64,000 bases of DNA from positions 620,001 through 684,000 of the forward strand of contig NZ_CP007753.1 of the NCBI RefSeq assembly GCF_000757845.1, in the 5' to 3' direction. The stretch comes from Prochlorococcus sp. MIT 0604 (GTDB taxonomy: Bacteria; Cyanobacteriota; Cyanobacteriia; PCC-6307; Cyanobiaceae). Under the pieces are notes generated by a model. It saw only the letters and a program-made list of their open reading frames with translations. It searched no databases and was not told the origin of the DNA. Below, in pieces: positions 22,709 to 32,342 of the stretch (position 1 is its first letter; each line of letters opens with the position of its first letter). The position numbers and the translations under genes were made by a program.

Positions 22709-23668
22709 ATGAGTGAATTAGAGAGATATAAGAAAATAAAAAGTTCATTTTTATCTGATCTTAATTATCTAGATAATGATCTCATTTATAACAATATTAA
22801 ATTAGACCTAATTGATGGGAGTGTTCCAAACTTTATAAATAAAAAATTAGATAATCTAACTAATACAATGTCTGATTTTTATAATGATGTGAAATTCCCA
22901 AATTATGATGATTGTGAGGACTATGCTTCTCTTTATGATAAGGGCAGAAGTAATTTATTCACTAAAAGATTAGATGATGAGTTAAATTTTGGTTCCAAGG
23001 TTCTTGAATTGGGATGTGGAACAGGTCAGTTGTCTCTTTTTCTTTCAAGATGCAATAGAGAAATTTATGGGGTAGACATATCAAATGGGTCTTTAATATT
23101 AGGAGAAAAATTTAGATTAGAGAATAATATTAACAATGCTTATTTTATGAAAATGGATGTATTTGATTTGAAATTCAAAAAAGATTTTTTTGATTTCACA
23201 ATAAGCAATGGGGTATTGCACCATACTAAAGATGCAAGAAAAGCTTTTAGAAACTTAGTAACTGTTACAAAACCTGGAGGAATAATAGCTATAGGCCTTT
23301 ACCACAAATATGGTAGATTTTTTACAAAAGTAAAGCAAAGGATTGCTAAAGTTTTAGGGAAAAATATCTTCTTATTAGATAAAAATTCCTTAAAGATTAA
23401 AAGTAAAGACAAACGTGATGCATGGGTGATTGATCAATTTATGAATCCACATGAAACATTGCATACTCCATCTGAAACAATGAAATGGTTCGAAGAGGAT
23501 GGAGTCGATTTTGTAAATTTAATTCCACATTGTGATAATGTAAATACTCCAATATTCATGGATCGTCCAAAACCATCACTTTCTTATTTTAAAGAAATTT
23601 TAATGACTATAAATAGGAAACAAATTCAGGAAGGTGGTTTTTTTATAATGATTGGAAAAAAGATTTAG
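22709..23668 (+). CDS. SAM-dependent class I methyltransferase
   Basis: 319 residues. VLELGCGTGQLSLFLS is SAM motif I; YGVDIS follows; FDFTISNGVLHHTKDARKAFRNLVTVTKPGG covers motifs post-II and III. An N-terminal 70-residue extension precedes the Rossmann fold. The 180-300 region (INRKQIQEGG near the end) is not recognised. Within a glycan-type cargo cluster it may methylate a sugar or lipid. Diverges from the carbamoyltransferase gene. Confidence 0.8.
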   Translation: MSELERYKKIKSSFLSDLNYLDNDLIYNNIKLDLIDGSVPNFINKKLDNLTNTMSDFYNDVKFPNYDDCEDYASLYDKGRSNLFTKRLDDELNFGSKVLELGCGTGQLSLFLSRCNREIYGVDISNGSLILGEKFRLENNINNAYFMKMDVFDLKFKKDFFDFTISNGVLHHTKDARKAFRNLVTVTKPGGIIAIGLYHKYGRFFTKVKQRIAKVLGKNIFLLDKNSLKIKSKDKRDAWVIDQFMNPHETLHTPSETMKWFEEDGVDFVNLIPHCDNVNTPIFMDRPKPSLSYFKEILMTINRKQIQEGGFFIMIGKKI

Positions 23669-23700
23669 TAAAGAAAAAAAGATTTTTTATTTTTTTATAT

Positions 23701-24672
23701 TTATTTATATAGATATTTTAAAACACTCTTTCTAATATGAGGGTCAGAAAATTTCCAAATATATCCATCTATATAAAAGTGAAATAATTGAAAAATTATG
23801 GGAACTAAATACAAAAATGTGAAATTTATATTGCCGTCATAATTCTTCACCATACCTTTTATAGAAAATAAAGTCATTATCAAAGAATAAGAAAATATGA
23901 ATAATATTTTGCCAATAAGAGGGGATATTAAATTACTTTTTGAACCTTCATTTTTTTTGTTTTTTCTCAGATATGAATACCATATTATTGCAAGGTATTG
24001 ACACCAATGCATTCCAACTCCAATTGCAGTAGCAGTTGCTAAATCTTTAAAGAATAATAAAGGAAGATAGATAGAAATCCCAGTGATTATTGGTAATAAA
24101 TCATCTATAAATTTAGGCATTAAATCATAATTAATGATAATTAAAATTAAAAAATAAACTGATAATAATAAAAAAATATAGATATTTATTGTATTTATAT
24201 TGAATTTATATGATAAAATTCCTGGATTTTTTAGCCCTATTGAAAGAAATAATAGGGAGCTAAAATACACAGAAAATTCATATATTTTTTTTCTAATCCC
24301 ATATACCTTTAATATGCCTGCACTTTGCTTGGTCACATGCCAGCCTGAAGCAATGTAGTGAATTATAATAATGACACTTGGGGAAAGTAACCAAATAATT
24401 ATTGTCAATAGCAATACATAAATTGGTAAAAATACAACCTTATAAAAATTTTCTTTTACCCACGACCAGTTTTCTTTATCCATAAAGAATAGCCATGTCG
24501 AGGCAAAATGTGTTTCAGCAAATAAAAATAGTGAAGAAAGGAATAATAATTGTGCTTGTGATGGAAAGTTTAAAGCTAAAAATATATAAGTTAGTGGAAA
24601 CCATAAAGGAAATTTTATTAATATGTTCTCTAATGCATTATTAGATGTGATAAGCTTTCCCATTCTTTCCAT
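23701..24672 (-). CDS. Multi-pass membrane protein of the cargo cluster
   Basis: 323 residues with about nine membrane helices. Polar motifs inside membranes (ETHFASTWLFFMDKENW; HYIASGWHVTKQSAG; GVGMHWCQYLAIIWYSYLRKN), with several His, hint at an enzyme or transporter. No family recognised. Converges with the methyltransferase gene; lies 25 bases downstream of the SGNH gene. Confidence 0.65.
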   Translation of the reverse strand: MERMGKLITSNNALENILIKFPLWFPLTYIFLALNFPSQAQLLFLSSLFLFAETHFASTWLFFMDKENWSWVKENFYKVVFLPIYVLLLTIIIWLLSPSVIIIIHYIASGWHVTKQSAGILKVYGIRKKIYEFSVYFSSLLFLSIGLKNPGILSYKFNINTINIYIFLLLSVYFLILIIINYDLMPKFIDDLLPIITGISIYLPLLFFKDLATATAIGVGMHWCQYLAIIWYSYLRKNKKNEGSKSNLISPLIGKILFIFSYSLIMTLFSIKGMVKNYDGNINFTFLYLVPIIFQLFHFYIDGYIWKFSDPHIRKSVLKYLYK

Positions 24673-24697
24673 GGCTAAGATTTTAATTTTTTCTTAG

Positions 24698-25669
24698 TTA
24701 AGAGATGCATTTTTGAATATATTGTTCCCATTTTTTATGACCAGAAACTGAAAGATGAGCCGAATCAACAAAATCTTTTGGAGAATAATTATTTTTAATT
24801 TTGTGATAAAGATTGCAGTATTTTGATACATTATTATTTTTTGATAACTTTTTAAGATATTCATCATATAACTTGATCGATGAAGAATAATATTCAGTCT
24901 CTTCAAACCATCTTTTTGGTGGAGCTAGTATTATATTTACTTTTGTATTTGTTTCTTTAATGCTTTCGCTAAAGTGTTTAAAAGATGTTTGAATTGTTTT
25001 TTCTCTAATATTTGATTCTTTTTGATTTATTCCCTTTCTTAACCAGTATTTTTGAAAATATTCATTCCCTTCATTTTTACTTTCTAGATTAGGTAAAATA
25101 TGAGCCAGAATTACATATTTTGATATTTGGTTTAAAGCCTTAGGTTCTTTTGGCTCTGAGGTAAACCAAGGTAGACCTCTTAACTGCGATACATTACGCA
25201 ACACATCATTAGGCGAAATTACAACAATAAATTCTGATGGATTTCTATCTGAATATAATGAGAAATTTCTTATGAATCTTCCTATGTTGTATAAACCCCA
25301 TCCATTTAATCCTGAATTTAGGCAAATTGATTCTTTTATGTTAGAACAATAAATACTAGAGAATATTTCAGAATCGTCTGTATAAGAGCCACCGTATGTA
25401 ATACTATCTCCAACAAAAACTATATATTTATCATTATTAGTTTTTTCTTGATTTGGGTTATATCTAAAACCTTCATGGTCAATAGATATATTTGAATTAT
25501 TTCTTCCGATCTTTTTTTGATTAGGCCTTAGTCTATATCCAACAAGTGGATCTTCTTCGTAAATCAGGGGATCTCCTAACCCCACAAACCTTCCAAATAA
25601 TTCGCAAAAAAATAGGCCAATTGCTATGGAAAAAGTTATAAGAAATGCATTTATTACGATTTTTTTCAT
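24698..25669 (-). CDS. Membrane-anchored SGNH hydrolase-like protein
   Basis: 323 residues. N-terminal membrane anchor (AFLITFSIAIGLFFCELFG). FVGDSITYGGS is block I with the nucleophilic Ser; LNSGLNGWGLYNIGR gives block II; VISPNDVLRN is block III with Asn; DFVDSAHLSVSGHKKW is block V with the Asp-x-x-His dyad. All four catalytic elements are present. SGNH proteins in such clusters remove or add acyl groups on surface polysaccharides. Confidence 0.78.
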   Translation of the reverse strand: MKKIVINAFLITFSIAIGLFFCELFGRFVGLGDPLIYEEDPLVGYRLRPNQKKIGRNNSNISIDHEGFRYNPNQEKTNNDKYIVFVGDSITYGGSYTDDSEIFSSIYCSNIKESICLNSGLNGWGLYNIGRFIRNFSLYSDRNPSEFIVVISPNDVLRNVSQLRGLPWFTSEPKEPKALNQISKYVILAHILPNLESKNEGNEYFQKYWLRKGINQKESNIREKTIQTSFKHFSESIKETNTKVNIILAPPKRWFEETEYYSSSIKLYDEYLKKLSKNNNVSKYCNLYHKIKNNYSPKDFVDSAHLSVSGHKKWEQYIQKCIS

Positions 25670-25965
25670 TTTTATTTTTTAAGTGCTTAATAAAATTAAT
25701 GATCTAAGATTTTATCTTCTTAATTTTAACTCTTTTTTTGTCAGGCGACTTATATTGATACCCTCGCGCTGATTCCAATCTCAGACTATACCAATTCAGT
25801 TAATGATCTTGCAATGATGAAATTAATAAATATGGTACTATTTTTTTTCGAGAACAAATCGTATTTTTATTAAAAGTCTCTAGTTGAACTAACTAAAGTA
25901 TAAATTTGTGATAGTCCACTTTTTTAAATATCTCTTAGATCGCTTTCAAATAACTATGGGTTAGA
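25670..25965. other. Gene-free right flank of cargo segment
   Basis: About 300 bases without a supportable ORF. It includes a GC-richer patch at 25745-25790 that vaguely resembles a decayed tRNA, and a short CGCTTTCAA core-like piece near 25941, next to the tRNA-half copy 3. Consistent with debris from earlier insertions. Confidence 0.35.
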
Positions 25966-26008
25966 TAGTTTTCAAGACTAGATCCTTAACCCACTCGACC
26001 ACTTCTCC
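25966..26008. repeat. tRNA-Ser 5'-half copy 3 (oldest)
   Basis: TAGTTTTCAAGACTAGATCC, then TTAACCCACTCGACCACTTCTCC: about four differences from the intact tRNA over 43 bp. The most diverged of the copies and the outer right edge of the stacked island; the next gene is backbone-like. Probably the original 5' half of the host tRNA gene. Confidence 0.75.
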
Positions 26009-26219
26009 AATGGGTTATTCTGTTTTAATGAACTTTAAAATATCATAATAATTGTGTCACAGACTATAAACTCAAAGATTTAAAAATTATTTCAAGAAAC
26101 TAGTTTGGAATATTAATTTTTATTGATAATGATGAGTTAAATCTTTATAAAGGTCTATTTCTAGTCAAATTTTGTCCACAAAATTAGTTCACAAAAATCA
26201 GTCTCCTACCAAAAAAAAA

Positions 26220-26369
26220 TCACCCAAAGTTAACATTTTGTTGAAATAAACCAAATAAGTTATTCCCAACTATGGCAGCGATTATTAAAACGAAGGCAAC
26301 TATGGCGAAAAGAGCACTCACATCTTTTAGGTCATAAGGTGCTTTAAATAAAGGTTTCTTGTCTGCCAT
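26220..26369 (-). CDS. 49-residue single-helix membrane protein
   Basis: ATG at 26369. MADKKPLFKAPYDLKDVSAL is followed by FAIVAFVLIIAAIVG, one membrane helix, and a short polar end. Short photosynthesis-associated proteins have this shape, but none was recognised and it lacks the Hli/chlorophyll-binding motif. First backbone gene to the right of the island. Confidence 0.6.
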   Translation of the reverse strand: MADKKPLFKAPYDLKDVSALFAIVAFVLIIAAIVGNNLFGLFQQNVNFG

Positions 26370-26456
26370 AGTTATCAAATATATGAATGCAATTAAATCA
26401 TATTAGTTTAATACTTGTTAGAAGTATTAAGTGAATTTTTTAGATTAAGTTAGGAC

Positions 26457-26486
26457 AAAAAAAAGCCACTAAAAGTGGCTTTTTTA
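26457..26486. terminator. Bidirectional intrinsic terminator
   Basis: AAAAAGCCACT, a three-base loop, AGTGGCTTTTT: perfect 11-bp stem with A-tract on one side and T-tract on the other, so it can stop transcription on both strands. It ends the minus-strand DUF4278 gene (stop at 26508). Confidence 0.8.
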
Positions 26487-26507
26487 TTGATTGGTTGGAT
26501 AAATGAA

Positions 26508-26609
26508 CTAGCTTGTGTAAGCTTTTCCTCTATAAGTTAATTCGTTGTGCTGCTTTTTAGCTGCTTCTTTGTTCTGGACGTACTTTTGTCCTCTGTAAAT
26601 TAGAGTCAT
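26508..26609 (-). CDS. DUF4278-type 33-residue protein
   Basis: ATG at 26609. Product MTLIYRGQKYVQNKEAAKKQ followed by HNELTYRGKAYTS. The paired (L/T)xYRGxxY motifs at both ends are the DUF4278 signature of small cyanobacterial proteins. GGAG lies 9 bases before the start, and a strong terminator follows. Function unknown. Confidence 0.7.
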   Translation of the reverse strand: MTLIYRGQKYVQNKEAAKKQHNELTYRGKAYTS

Positions 26610-26911
26610 TTTTTAAGCTCCGGTTTCGCTTAAGTCCCCGTTCCATGGCTTAAGTCGATTTGCGGCTTGCTATACGCAAGTTGAACGTTTTGGTAGCGAT
26701 TGCTACAATTTAACCATAACATTCAAGGAAATTATTTGTCTAGGTCTTTAATAAATAAACTTAATACTTTAATAATGAAATAGGCTCCTAATCAATAAAT
26801 TTATGTTTTTTATGTAGTTTCTTGCAGGTTACATTTTGTTCGTTTTTGAGAAGTATTTTTTATTTATTGAACTTTTAAATGTAAAATTCTTAAGATTATA
26901 AAATTTGTTTT
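26610..26911. other. Gene-free stretch with a GC-richer leader
   Basis: Contains GCTTAAGTC twice (26628 and 26648) and a small hairpin CTTGC-TATAC-GCAAG (about 26669-26683), all on the leader side of the DUF4278 gene. It may be a structured 5' leader or promoter region. The rest is AT-rich with nothing recognised. Confidence 0.4.
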
Positions 26912-27106
26912 ATGTTTTCTAGAAGCAAAAAACCTACAGTAAAAAAATCCGCAATAGTTGAAGAGACTCCATTATTTGCTCAATTATTACCATTCGCAAA
27001 CAGAATGAATGATAAGGTTCAATTGGTAAATGCTTTGGCTTTTACTTTTATTATGGGATTCTCAATTTTTGGAATTGCTCTATGGAAACTATCAGGGCTG
27101 ACCTAG
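26912..27106 (+). CDS. 64-residue single-helix membrane protein
   Basis: Basic N-terminus (SRSKKPTVKKS), then PLFAQLLPFANRMNDKVQLVNALAFTFIMGFSIFGIALWKLSG with one membrane helix. Conserved-looking Prochlorococcus small protein of unknown role. No chlorophyll-binding motif. Its stop overlaps the 3' end of the convergent gene at 27103. Confidence 0.6.
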   Translation: MFSRSKKPTVKKSAIVEETPLFAQLLPFANRMNDKVQLVNALAFTFIMGFSIFGIALWKLSGLT

Positions 27107-27369
27107 TTATTTAATTTTTGCAAAGCATCAATTTTTGATTCTTTGTTTTTAATTATGGTTATTAACCATCTAGAGGCTAGCCCTCTGGATATTGATCTAT
27201 TTTTTAGAAATCTACATATATAAACGTGTAGATTTTTTTCGTTTTTGGAGTTAAATTTTTTCTCAAAATCTAAGATATCCTCTTCTGTAGTTCTTTTTCT
27301 TAGCTCATCCACTAAAGCATGACTAGAGGAATCATTAAAAATGTTCCCAATATTTAAACTTAATGTCAT
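27103..27369 (-). CDS. Hypothetical protein
   Basis: 88 residues, helical, charged: SSHALVDELRKRTTEEDILDFEKKFNSKNEKNLHVYICRFLKNRSI. No motif recognised. The C-terminal SRGLASRWLITIIKNKESKIDAL could be a short helical repeat. Confidence 0.5.
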   Translation of the reverse strand: MTLSLNIGNIFNDSSSHALVDELRKRTTEEDILDFEKKFNSKNEKNLHVYICRFLKNRSISRGLASRWLITIIKNKESKIDALQKLNN

Positions 27370-27457
27370 AAAAAATTTATGTCCCTATTTAAGAGGTAGC
27401 CATAAATTAAATTTTAAAAACTAATTTATATTTTTTATTTACAAATAATTTAAAATT

Positions 27458-29791
27458 TTAATCTTTGGGTTTAGCCAGAGGAAGCAAGCATTTATCTGAA
27501 TCGCACCCAGCTGGCCCAGCTTCAGATAGTTCTCCAACATCATATTTATTAAGAGCGTCAAAGAAATCGTTATTTACTTTCCTTTCTATTACTTTATTCT
27601 GCAATGATATATATTCCTCTTTACTTATTGGTTCAAAGGGTAATCTCGGGAAAGTAGCGTTAGCACTAAATCTAGCCAGCAATGCTGCTGAAATATATCC
27701 CTCATTATTTTCTATTGCATTATGAATAGCCTTAGCTAAATCCTCGATTTCATTTTCTCTAAATTCTACGGTTGCAGAGGTATTATGCTCTGTGTAAAAT
27801 TTCTGTACTTGCATGTAAAAATCAAATTGAGCTAATGCTGAGAAATTATTGATGTCTATTTGGTCTGCGCCGTCTATATTTGCCCAACTAACTTCTGTAG
27901 GGATTTCAACTAACCATTCTGTACATCTTGGATCAAATGGATTATCGAGCAAGCAACCATTTTCATCTTTATCAGATTGAGATGGAACAACTGAGTAACC
28001 ATAATCCATGCAAGCTAAAGCGATTGGGTCATTTTTCCTGAAAGTTATTCTTCTTATGAATCTTTGAGCCTTTGGAGGATGCCACCCTGGAGCTGCTCCA
28101 GTAAGAAGACTTTTAGTTCCAGCTGGCTGAACTGTTGTGCATCTATTTGGTCTCCTTAGATTATGCTTATCACAATATTCCCATACAGTTTCTTTTACTA
28201 TTTTTCTCCAAGAATCTAAGAATTTAGCTTCCTTTTCTTTGAAGGTCTTCCCTTCTTCGCTATTTGGCCTTCCTGCTTCCCACCATTTCAACCATGGCGT
28301 CCCAAAGGCATGGACACAAAAATCAAATAATCCAGTGAAACTTACTCCTACGATAGGATCATATTCCCTACTTTTTCTGTAACGCTCAACTTCAAATTCA
28401 TGATTAAGTAAGCATGCTACAGAAAGAGCGGCTGCTTTAAAAGCTTTTTTTTGCTCTTCAAAATTTCCTGGATCAATCTGATTTAAATGAACTTCAGCCA
28501 AATTGCAATGGAAATCATTTCCCAAGATCTCCCCACAAGGGTTAAGTCCATATCGGCTCATCCTGTGGTCTAACTCTTCTTCTGAAAAAGGACCATAACT
28601 ACTATTTATCCAATTTCTCGCTTCATCCTTGCCTTGTTCTGAGTAGATTTCAATAAATTCCTTTCTCAATTCATCATCTTTGAGAATATCTGCATTTGAC
28701 CTTGCGATTGCTTCTGGTGCAAATTGAATGGCTCCCTCACCTGAATGGAATTGTTTTGTTACTGCATCCAAAACAGTTTGGTAAGTGGGTTTTGTATGGT
28801 AAACCCTAGTATGATTGGCCATTCTGAGGGCATCTTTTTCAGGATCTATTCTCCAATTACCATTCTCATCTTGACTCCATAAATTTTCTTTTGCTGATGC
28901 GGCTTCCTTATCATCTGAAGCAAATTGTCTCATTCCAGCACTTCTTCTTATATTCCCAGCAACTATGGTTACTGCAGCTTCATCAATTAATAAACAACAC
29001 TCTACTGTACTTAATTTCCTACCAATTGCCTTTCCAAGAAGTGATGCGACTCTAGAGTAAAGATCTTTCAATTTGATAGGATTTGCCATACCACCAAAAC
29101 CTTTTAATGATTCTCCCGCGGGCCTAATATCTTCCAAATCAATATAAACATCAATTTCTCTTTCAAGACTCTCGTTACTTGATGCCTCAAGAAGATATTT
29201 ATAGCTATCTACCCATCCTCTTCTGCTATCTCCAACTTTGATATGAAGATCTTTTCCTTTAATTTCTAATGATGACTTTTCTTCTCTTTGATCTTTAGGA
29301 GTTATTCCAACTTCACTGACTGATTTAATGTTTATTTTGTTAATTACCGTAGGAAGATTATTTATAAAATGAGGCTCAATTATTGCACCTGTTCCACATC
29401 CCATCATGGCTAAGTCCATCATTAATGCGAAGGCTTCCCAATCAATTAAGTTTGTTGAGGTACAGTTGTATGCTCCTGAGAAATTTTGGTTCTTATTAAT
29501 CCAAGGGGTTCCGCCTATCCATAACCATCTTCCTGAAGGTTGAGCTTTTTGGTTACTTTGCATCTCTCTCATTAGGATTAATTCTTCTTCAGAAAGTTTT
29601 CCTAATTCTTTTAATCCCGATAAATTCCTTTCGCCTACTTCGCTCCAGTTCTCCCTTTTTCCAGATGAAGTTTTTCTACTATAAGATCTGAAAAAAACTG
29701 GGTAAGCAGCTGGCGCAGTCTTTGGAAAATCATCTTTTTTAAGATTATTGGAATTGCTCTCTGAAGAAGCTTTATTTGGTGCAACAGTCAC
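27458..29791 (-). CDS. nrdJ: Adenosylcobalamin-dependent ribonucleotide reductase (class II)
   Basis: 777 residues from a GTG start at 29791 (MTVAPNKASSES...); the frame is open further upstream but has no better start. Reduces ribonucleotides to deoxyribonucleotides using coenzyme B12. Visible: the first redox Cys in GAYNCTSTN, the radical-site block NPCGEILGNDFHCNLAEVHL, the allosteric and barrel motifs, PAGTKSLLTGAAPGWHP, and the C-terminal Cys pair in GCDSDKCLLP that is reduced by thioredoxin. Length matches the monomeric cyanobacterial enzyme. No intein. Confidence 0.95.
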   Translation of the reverse strand: MTVAPNKASSESNSNNLKKDDFPKTAPAAYPVFFRSYSRKTSSGKRENWSEVGERNLSGLKELGKLSEEELILMREMQSNQKAQPSGRWLWIGGTPWINKNQNFSGAYNCTSTNLIDWEAFALMMDLAMMGCGTGAIIEPHFINNLPTVINKINIKSVSEVGITPKDQREEKSSLEIKGKDLHIKVGDSRRGWVDSYKYLLEASSNESLEREIDVYIDLEDIRPAGESLKGFGGMANPIKLKDLYSRVASLLGKAIGRKLSTVECCLLIDEAAVTIVAGNIRRSAGMRQFASDDKEAASAKENLWSQDENGNWRIDPEKDALRMANHTRVYHTKPTYQTVLDAVTKQFHSGEGAIQFAPEAIARSNADILKDDELRKEFIEIYSEQGKDEARNWINSSYGPFSEEELDHRMSRYGLNPCGEILGNDFHCNLAEVHLNQIDPGNFEEQKKAFKAAALSVACLLNHEFEVERYRKSREYDPIVGVSFTGLFDFCVHAFGTPWLKWWEAGRPNSEEGKTFKEKEAKFLDSWRKIVKETVWEYCDKHNLRRPNRCTTVQPAGTKSLLTGAAPGWHPPKAQRFIRRITFRKNDPIALACMDYGYSVVPSQSDKDENGCLLDNPFDPRCTEWLVEIPTEVSWANIDGADQIDINNFSALAQFDFYMQVQKFYTEHNTSATVEFRENEIEDLAKAIHNAIENNEGYISAALLARFSANATFPRLPFEPISKEEYISLQNKVIERKVNNDFFDALNKYDVGELSEAGPAGCDSDKCLLPLAKPKD

Positions 29792-29925
29792 GATAAAAAA
29801 AACGTATGTAAATAACCCGTACTGGAAGAATAACTCTACCTGTGGCGTCTGCAACTATTCTTACCACTATTTAACGGTTTGTGTAGAATTATGTTTAATA
29901 TGAAATCTTTGTTTCAAGAAAGAAT

Positions 29926-30621
29926 ATGGAAAGAGTCCCCGAGCCTGAATTAATGGAAGAAAAAGAGCAGGTCATTTCTTATGACGAAGCTGATTTTTCA
30001 GAAGGGGAAGTTAATCTAATTAATCAAATAAATCAATATCTTTTGAAAAAAAATATTTCTTTAGGTGAAAAAGATTTAATAGTTGATTTAGGATGTGGCC
30101 CAGGAAATATTTCTGAGAAGTTAGCAATAAAATGGCCTAATACTGCAGTCGTAGGAATAGATGGTTCTAAAGAGATGATTTTGAGAGCAGAATATAATAA
30201 GAGTATTTCTAATAATCAAAAAAAATTAAAAAATTTACGCTACATTTGTTCTGAAATCAAAGACATTAAATCAAATAATTTTTTATTTAAAAAAAGAATT
30301 AGTTTACTTGTAAGCAACAGTTTGATTCATCACATTACCAATCTTGAAGATTTCTTCAACACAATAAGAATTTTATCTAGTAATATTACTGTAAATTTTC
30401 ACAAGGACTTAAAAAGGCCATTAGATGAAAAGTCTGCTTTAGAACTCAAAGCACAATGTTCAACTAAATATAATGAGATTTTAACTAATGATTATTATGC
30501 CTCTTTAAGAGCTTCTTATACTTTTAAAGAGTTAAAAAATTTCATCTTAGAGAATGATCTATCCTCTTTAGATGTGTTTGAGGAAGGTGAAAATTATTTA
30601 ATAGTCTATGGTAATGTTTAA
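29926..30621 (+). CDS. SAM-dependent methyltransferase
   Basis: 231 residues. DLIVDLGCGPGNISEKLAIKWP is motif I; VVGIDGSKEMI motif II; LLVSNSLIHHITNLEDFFNTI the post-motif region. Fits the small class I Rossmann methyltransferases conserved in Prochlorococcus. Substrate unknown. Ends 31 bases before prfC. Confidence 0.8.
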   Translation: MERVPEPELMEEKEQVISYDEADFSEGEVNLINQINQYLLKKNISLGEKDLIVDLGCGPGNISEKLAIKWPNTAVVGIDGSKEMILRAEYNKSISNNQKKLKNLRYICSEIKDIKSNNFLFKKRISLLVSNSLIHHITNLEDFFNTIRILSSNITVNFHKDLKRPLDEKSALELKAQCSTKYNEILTNDYYASLRASYTFKELKNFILENDLSSLDVFEEGENYLIVYGNV

Positions 30622-30652
30622 GAACCAAGTGAAAGGCCCTTATATTACATAA

Positions 30653-32290
30653 ATGAGCTTAGATACTAAAATTCTAAATAATAAAGAAATACTGGATGCG
30701 GTAAATAAAAGAAGAAATTTTGCTATTATTTCACATCCAGATGCTGGGAAAACGACTCTTACCGAGAAGCTTCTTTTGTATGGAGGTGCCATTCAACAGG
30801 CAGGAGCAGTAAAAGCTAGAGGTAATCAGAGAAAAGCCACCTCAGACTGGATGGAACTTGAGAAACAAAGAGGTATTTCTATTACATCAACTGTATTGCA
30901 ATTTGAATATGAAAGATCTGTAATTAATCTATTAGATACACCAGGACACCAAGATTTCTCCGAAGATACTTATAGAACATTAGCGGCTGCTGATAATGCA
31001 GTTATGTTGGAAGATGCTGCTAAAGGACTAGAACCTCAAACTAGAAAATTGTTTGAAGTTTGCAAGATGCGAAAAATACCAATATTTACTTTCATAAATA
31101 AAATGGATAGACCAGGAAGAGAGCCATTTTCTTTACTTGATGAAATTGAATCAGAACTTGGATTAAATACCCTACCTATAAACTGGCCAATTGGGAGTGG
31201 CGAGGAATTTAGAGGGGTTATTGATAGATTTTCGAGAGAGGTGATTTTATTTGATAAAGCAGTGAGAGGGAAACAATCGAATGAGAAAAGATTAAGTCTT
31301 GAAGATAAAGAGCTATCAAAATATGTAGAGAGAGATTTACTTGAAAACTCACTTGAAGAATTGGAGGTTCTTGATGAGGCAGGATCTAAATTTGAAAAAG
31401 AAAAAGTTTTTAATGGCTCTTTAACCCCAGTTTTCTTTGGATCTGCCATGACTAATTTTGGCGTAAGACCATTTTTAGATAGTTTTTTAAAAATGGCACA
31501 AAAACCAACTTCAAGAAATAGTAATAAAGGGGATATTGAACCTGCAAGCGATGAATTTAGTGGGTTTGTTTTTAAGCTTCAGGCAAATATGGATCCAAAG
31601 CACAGAGATAGGGTTGCTTTTATAAGAGTTTGTAGTGGCAAATTTGAAAAGGATATGTCAGTTAAACATTCCAGAACTGGGAAAACAATTAGATTATCAA
31701 GACCACAAAAAATATTTGGGCAAGATAGAGAAGTAGTTGATGATGCCTATCCTGGAGATGTTATTGGTTTAAATAATCCAGGGATGTTTTCTATTGGAGA
31801 TACTCTTTATACGGGTGCTCATCTGGAATATGAGGGCATACCATCCTTTAGTCCTGAAATATTCAGCTGGTTAAGAAATCCAAATCCCTCAGCATTTAAA
31901 AACTTTAGAAAGGGTGTTAATGAACTTCGAGAAGAAGGAGCTGTTCAGATTCTTTATGACTTTGATGAGAGTAAAAGAGACCCTATACTCGCAGCCGTTG
32001 GTCAATTGCAGCTGGAGGTAGTAACTCACAGATTAAAAAGTGAATATGGTGTAGATGCAAATCTTGAAGCAATGCCATATCAATTGGCTAGATGGATTTC
32101 TGATGGATGGCCAGCCATTGAAAAACTAGGCAGAATATTCAACTGTAAAATAGTTAAAGATTGTTGGAATAGGCCAGTTATTCTTTTCAAAAATGAGTGG
32201 AATCTAAATCAGTTTGTTGAAGACAATAAACAATTAAATTTAAACAAAGTTGCGCCCGTTGTTAGTGGAGTCGAACCAATTGTTTTATAA
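30653..32290 (+). CDS. prfC: Peptide chain release factor 3
   Basis: 545 residues. GTPase that recycles RF1/RF2 from the ribosome after termination. [15 protein letters not shown] is the P-loop; [25 protein letters not shown] is the switch I region typical of RF3; [14 protein letters not shown] gives G3; FINKMDR G4. The C-terminal GAVQILYDF and [23 protein letters not shown] also match. Full length. Confidence 0.95.
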   Translation: MSLDTKILNNKEILDAVNKRRNFAIISHPDAGKTTLTEKLLLYGGAIQQAGAVKARGNQRKATSDWMELEKQRGISITSTVLQFEYERSVINLLDTPGHQDFSEDTYRTLAAADNAVMLEDAAKGLEPQTRKLFEVCKMRKIPIFTFINKMDRPGREPFSLLDEIESELGLNTLPINWPIGSGEEFRGVIDRFSREVILFDKAVRGKQSNEKRLSLEDKELSKYVERDLLENSLEELEVLDEAGSKFEKEKVFNGSLTPVFFGSAMTNFGVRPFLDSFLKMAQKPTSRNSNKGDIEPASDEFSGFVFKLQANMDPKHRDRVAFIRVCSGKFEKDMSVKHSRTGKTIRLSRPQKIFGQDREVVDDAYPGDVIGLNNPGMFSIGDTLYTGAHLEYEGIPSFSPEIFSWLRNPNPSAFKNFRKGVNELREEGAVQILYDFDESKRDPILAAVGQLQLEVVTHRLKSEYGVDANLEAMPYQLARWISDGWPAIEKLGRIFNCKIVKDCWNRPVILFKNEWNLNQFVEDNKQLNLNKVAPVVSGVEPIVL

Positions 32291-32342
32291 AGTCTTAATG
32301 GATTATAAAATTAGTTAATCTGTTAGTATTGGAAAAAAAATT

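Larger units (their letters stand above)
20082..26008. mobile_element. Cargo segment between two tRNA-half copies, no recombinase
   Basis: Flanked by tRNA-Ser 5'-half copies 2 (20038-20081) and 3 (25966-26008). Carries six genes: DUF5989-type, SxtJ-type, carbamoyltransferase, methyltransferase, multi-pass membrane protein and SGNH hydrolase. These fit modification of a surface glycan. No integrase remains, so it is either a decayed element or cargo brought in by recombinases acting in trans. Inference from the repeats and gene content. Confidence 0.6.

Noticed and set aside
25743-25800. Possible tRNA or tRNA fossil in the gene-free flank
   Set aside because: The D-loop-like GAATTGGTATAGTCTGA hint is weak. 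I could not form an acceptor stem or a T loop, so it is described only as debris.
26220-26369. The small membrane protein genes at 26220 and 26912 as high-light-inducible proteins
   Set aside because: Neither has the ExxNGRxAMxG chlorophyll-binding motif that the true hli gene at 62874 shows.
29792-29854. N-terminal extension of the ribonucleotide reductase gene to an upstream ATG
   Set aside because: The added 21 residues look unlike an enzyme N-terminus. The GTG at 29791 gives MTVAPNK... and the normal length of about 777 residues.
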